From the NCBI GenBank assembly GCA_016285885.1, contig JAEERP010000009.1, positions 58,706 to 122,705 of the forward strand: a stretch of 64,000 bases of DNA, read 5' to 3'. The position numbers and the translations under genes were made by a program. The DNA is from Paludibacteraceae bacterium (GTDB taxonomy: Bacteria > Bacteroidota > Bacteroidia > Bacteroidales > Paludibacteraceae). Numbering within the stretch: position 1 is the stretch's first letter; each line of letters opens with the position of its first letter. The notes under the pieces were generated by a model, which ran no database searches, was not told the DNA's origin, and was given only the letters and a program-made list of their open reading frames with translations. Shown in pieces: positions 62,318 through 64,000 of this stretch.

Positions 62318-63300
62318 AAAAGATTTTTATCCTTTTAGCAGCCGGATTATTCTCAGTTGGAGTATCCGCCCAAACAACTTACAAAATGCGTGTCCTCAAA
62401 ACGGACGGTACCGAAGAGTTCTACAAGACATCTGACGTAAAACAGGTCGATTTTGTGGAGGAAGAGGAGCAACAGCAACAGGAGGAGCCAACCGTCAAGG
62501 TGTTCCTCTCAGGCGATAATCCGAACTATAACGGACAATGCCAAGTGCAAACAGACCGCTACACGGGTCCTGACGGACAATGCTTCCTGAACTATCCTTC
62601 CCAACTCTCCAATGACCCGAACGTGAAGCATGGCGTCATCATCTGGGGTCCTGGTGGAGGTGAGAAGCCAGGTAACTATCCGAACATGATCAACCGTTTG
62701 GTTTCCCACGGATTCGTCGTGTTGGAGTTGAAGGAGTCTCCAGGTAGCGGAGATCCGGCGATCGCCGCGATCAACTGGTTGGAGAAGGAGAACAGCAATC
62801 CAAACAGCAAATTCTACGACAAGCTCATCATGGACCGCGTCGGCTGCGCCGGACACTCCATGGGAGGTTTGGAGTCAGAGCAAGCATGGTTGAGGGACTC
62901 CCGCGTCTACACGGCGTGTCTGAACAACAGTGGCGACTTGAACCATTCCGCTATGGGTAAGATGAAGGACGGCAAACCTATCGCCATCGTTTACGGTGAG
63001 GCCGGAATGGAGCGTCCAAATGCGGAAGGCGACTACAACAACGGCGTATCTTGCCCTGCCTGCCTTGTCATGCTGACGGGCGGACCAGACCAGGGTGAAG
63101 GCGGATACGGACACGGTTCAGGTCCTTGGACGGGACATGCGGCCACTTGTGCATGGATGCGTTGGCACATCGGACGTGAATCATTCAGAAAAGATGACTT
63201 CACCACTCCTAACGGTGAGTTCATGAGCGGTAATATCGTAGGAGCTCAGGGTAGATGGTCCGGTAAGTACAAGAACTGGGAAAACTGGACAGAGGAATAA
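62314..63300 (+). CDS. Secreted alpha/beta hydrolase (cutinase/chlorophyllase-like)
   Basis: A 328-residue protein: signal peptide (1-20), the small module YKMRVLKTDGTEEFYKTSD (about 23-41) with an acidic Gln/Glu-rich linker (48-60), then an alpha/beta-hydrolase fold. The nucleophile elbow GHSMGG puts Ser at about 182; the oxyanion loop is WGPGGGEKPGNY (about 111-122), and the likely catalytic His is in GYGHGSG or TGHAATCAWM near the end. The fold suggests an esterase of the PETase/dienelactone/chlorophyllase group acting outside the cytoplasm. The substrate is unknown. The start overlaps the preceding stop by four bases. Confidence 0.85.
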   Translation: MKKIFILLAAGLFSVGVSAQTTYKMRVLKTDGTEEFYKTSDVKQVDFVEEEEQQQQEEPTVKVFLSGDNPNYNGQCQVQTDRYTGPDGQCFLNYPSQLSNDPNVKHGVIIWGPGGGEKPGNYPNMINRLVSHGFVVLELKESPGSGDPAIAAINWLEKENSNPNSKFYDKLIMDRVGCAGHSMGGLESEQAWLRDSRVYTACLNNSGDLNHSAMGKMKDGKPIAIVYGEAGMERPNAEGDYNNGVSCPACLVMLTGGPDQGEGGYGHGSGPWTGHAATCAWMRWHIGRESFRKDDFTTPNGEFMSGNIVGAQGRWSGKYKNWENWTEE

Positions 63301-63334
63301 AAAGTAGTTTGTTATTTGTTAGTCTATTTTACGG

Positions 63335-63371
63335 GAATCGGTCGGCTATTGGATAGTCGGCCGATTCTTTT
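63335..63371 (+). terminator. Terminator of the hydrolase transcript
   Basis: A 14-bp stem (63335-63348 with 63354-63367, two G-T pairs), 5-base loop, then TTTT; it begins 35 bases after the hydrolase stop. Confidence 0.85.
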
Positions 63372-63421
63372 CATATAGATTCATCAAAAAAAAGTGGGGT
63401 GTTGCGGCGAACGGTGTGCTT

Positions 63422-63437
63422 TGGCACAGTTTTTGCT
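63422..63437 (+). promoter_or_regulatory. Sigma-54 promoter (TGGCACA-N4-TTGCT)
   Basis: TGGCACA at 63422-63428, four bases, TTGCT at 63433-63437, a full match to the -24/-12 consensus with GG and GC 12 bases apart. Transcription would begin near 63448 and run to the secreted-protein gene at 63877. No activator gene is seen nearby. Confidence 0.65.
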
Positions 63438-63447
63438 TTTTCAAACA

Positions 63448-63876
63448 GGCATTTCCCCGATAAACATCTATTTCTGTACTCTAGACACTTCGTAAAAATA
63501 CCCGCACACAGACCACATTCGTCAAACGGATCGCACCTCACTGATTGCCTTTGACAGACAGAAACATAGGCAAGAAAAAAGTGTGGAATCGATATTATAC
63601 AGGCATTGGGTATTTTATCCTCAATTCCTCAAAAGTATAAATAGTATCTTCGCTGAGAATGGATTAGAAAACCATTACCCGACACATGTAAGTTTATCAG
63701 TGTTACGTCATTTCAAGTGGAATGATTGTGTATGTTATAAAGTGTTATCGTGTAGCATAAAACCTAAAGCGGCACATCTATCCGTATCAGGACATCACGT
63801 AAGGCAAGCATGCTTAGTCGGTATGCAATAGTATCATTATTAATACTTTTTTATATAATTAAAAACAAAGAGGATT
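63448..63876 (+). other. Long leader ahead of the last gene
   Basis: About 430 bases with no supported gene. An 82-codon frame (63583-63831) has no signal peptide, no motif and an odd composition, so I treat it as chance. A weak -7-like TACTTTTT lies at 63844-63851, 26 bases before the ATG, and could be a second start site. Confidence 0.4.
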
Positions 63877-64000
63877 ATGAATCTTACAAAATTTGGGGTA
63901 GCGGCAATGGGTATTGCTCTATCAGTGTCTGCGGCGAACGCCGAATCGTTTGAAACATTGAGTGTTAGTGGGAAGTCGGCCCTATATGGTGGACTTTCGG
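63877..64000 (+). CDS. Secreted protein, N-terminal part only
   Basis: ATG at 63877 after AAAGAGGATT opens a frame that runs off the window after 41 codons. The first 22 residues are a Sec signal peptide (MNLTKFGVAAMGIALSVSAANA). The mature start ESFETLSVSGKSALYGGLS is not enough to name a family. It lies in the same direction as the hydrolase gene, behind a sigma-54-type promoter. Confidence 0.6.
   Translation, partial: MNLTKFGVAAMGIALSVSAANAESFETLSVSGKSALYGGLS

Noticed and set aside
63583..63831. 82-codon frame in the last intergenic region
   Set aside because: No signal peptide, no domain, odd composition (His, Cys, Val) and no start signal; treated as chance.

Overview
The window comes from a member of the Bacteroidota, order Bacteroidales, most likely Prevotellaceae-like. 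Start codons generally lack Shine-Dalgarno sequences, and upstream regions repeatedly show the Bacteroidales vegetative promoter (TTG, 18-22 bases, TAnnTTTG). Other pointers are TonB receptors with partner lipoproteins, a complete hmuYRSTUV heme locus, a PL11 pectin lyase with a type IX secretion C-terminal domain, glnS, GT117/DUF2723 and a bifunctional nadE. No rRNA, CRISPR array, transposase or integrase was found. The only tRNA is tRNA-Phe(GAA).

Layout. 1-7.3 kb: the end of an unidentified gene, tRNA-Phe, a SprT-like protease, two orphan lipoproteins, an AT-rich island with an N-acetyl-sugar amidotransferase, a secreted rhamnogalacturonan lyase and a small secreted protein. 7.7-19.9 kb: a tightly packed housekeeping run on the plus strand (glnS, GT117-like membrane protein, polysaccharide deacetylase, purD, two membrane proteins, DUF6242 lipoprotein, PfkB kinase, pyrE, SRPBCC protein). 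19.9-22.9 kb: DMT transporter, Rieske-like lipoprotein, L,D-transpeptidase-like protein, methyltransferase. 23.0-36.9 kb: an iron/heme region on the minus strand. It holds a calycin lipoprotein plus hmuYRSTUV, an SUMF1-type lipoprotein with a sister promoter, and a three-gene unit coding a small T9SS-type protein, a Tp47/ZinT-like protein and ApbE.

37.0-48.5 kb: a mosaic accessory region. A DUF1016 (YhcG) nuclease-like gene sits between two copies of the 3' end of a porin gene. The porin belongs to an RND/MMPL export operon. Next comes a ketopantoate-reductase-like gene and a pair of ABC exporters led by a TetR regulator. The RND operon leader is a gutted copy of that TetR gene: promoter, operator, first codons and terminator remain while the body is gone. 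48.5-64 kb: a REP-like palindrome, enolase, ZIP transporter, a TonB receptor/DUF4374 uptake operon with two small membrane proteins, nadE, MATE exporter, SpoIID-like protein, a membrane protein, then two coupled secreted proteins (T9SS-type and an alpha/beta hydrolase) and the start of another secreted protein behind a sigma-54-type promoter.

How parts may work together. HmuY and HmuR would capture heme and import it across the outer membrane, and HmuS with HmuTUV would process it in the periplasm. The neighbouring Tp47/ZinT-like protein carries a flavinylation-type motif (DVFTSAT), and its gene overlaps apbE by one base. This suggests a flavin-dependent extracytoplasmic step beside the heme system. 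Several promoters from 32 to 48 kb share a GGATT-type -33 element at a fixed distance. The ZIP and methyltransferase genes share an almost identical TGCAA-N5-TTGCA operator at the same distance from their -7 boxes. These shared regulatory sites, the gutted TetR leader and the Tp47/ZinT-ApbE pair are the most interesting signals.
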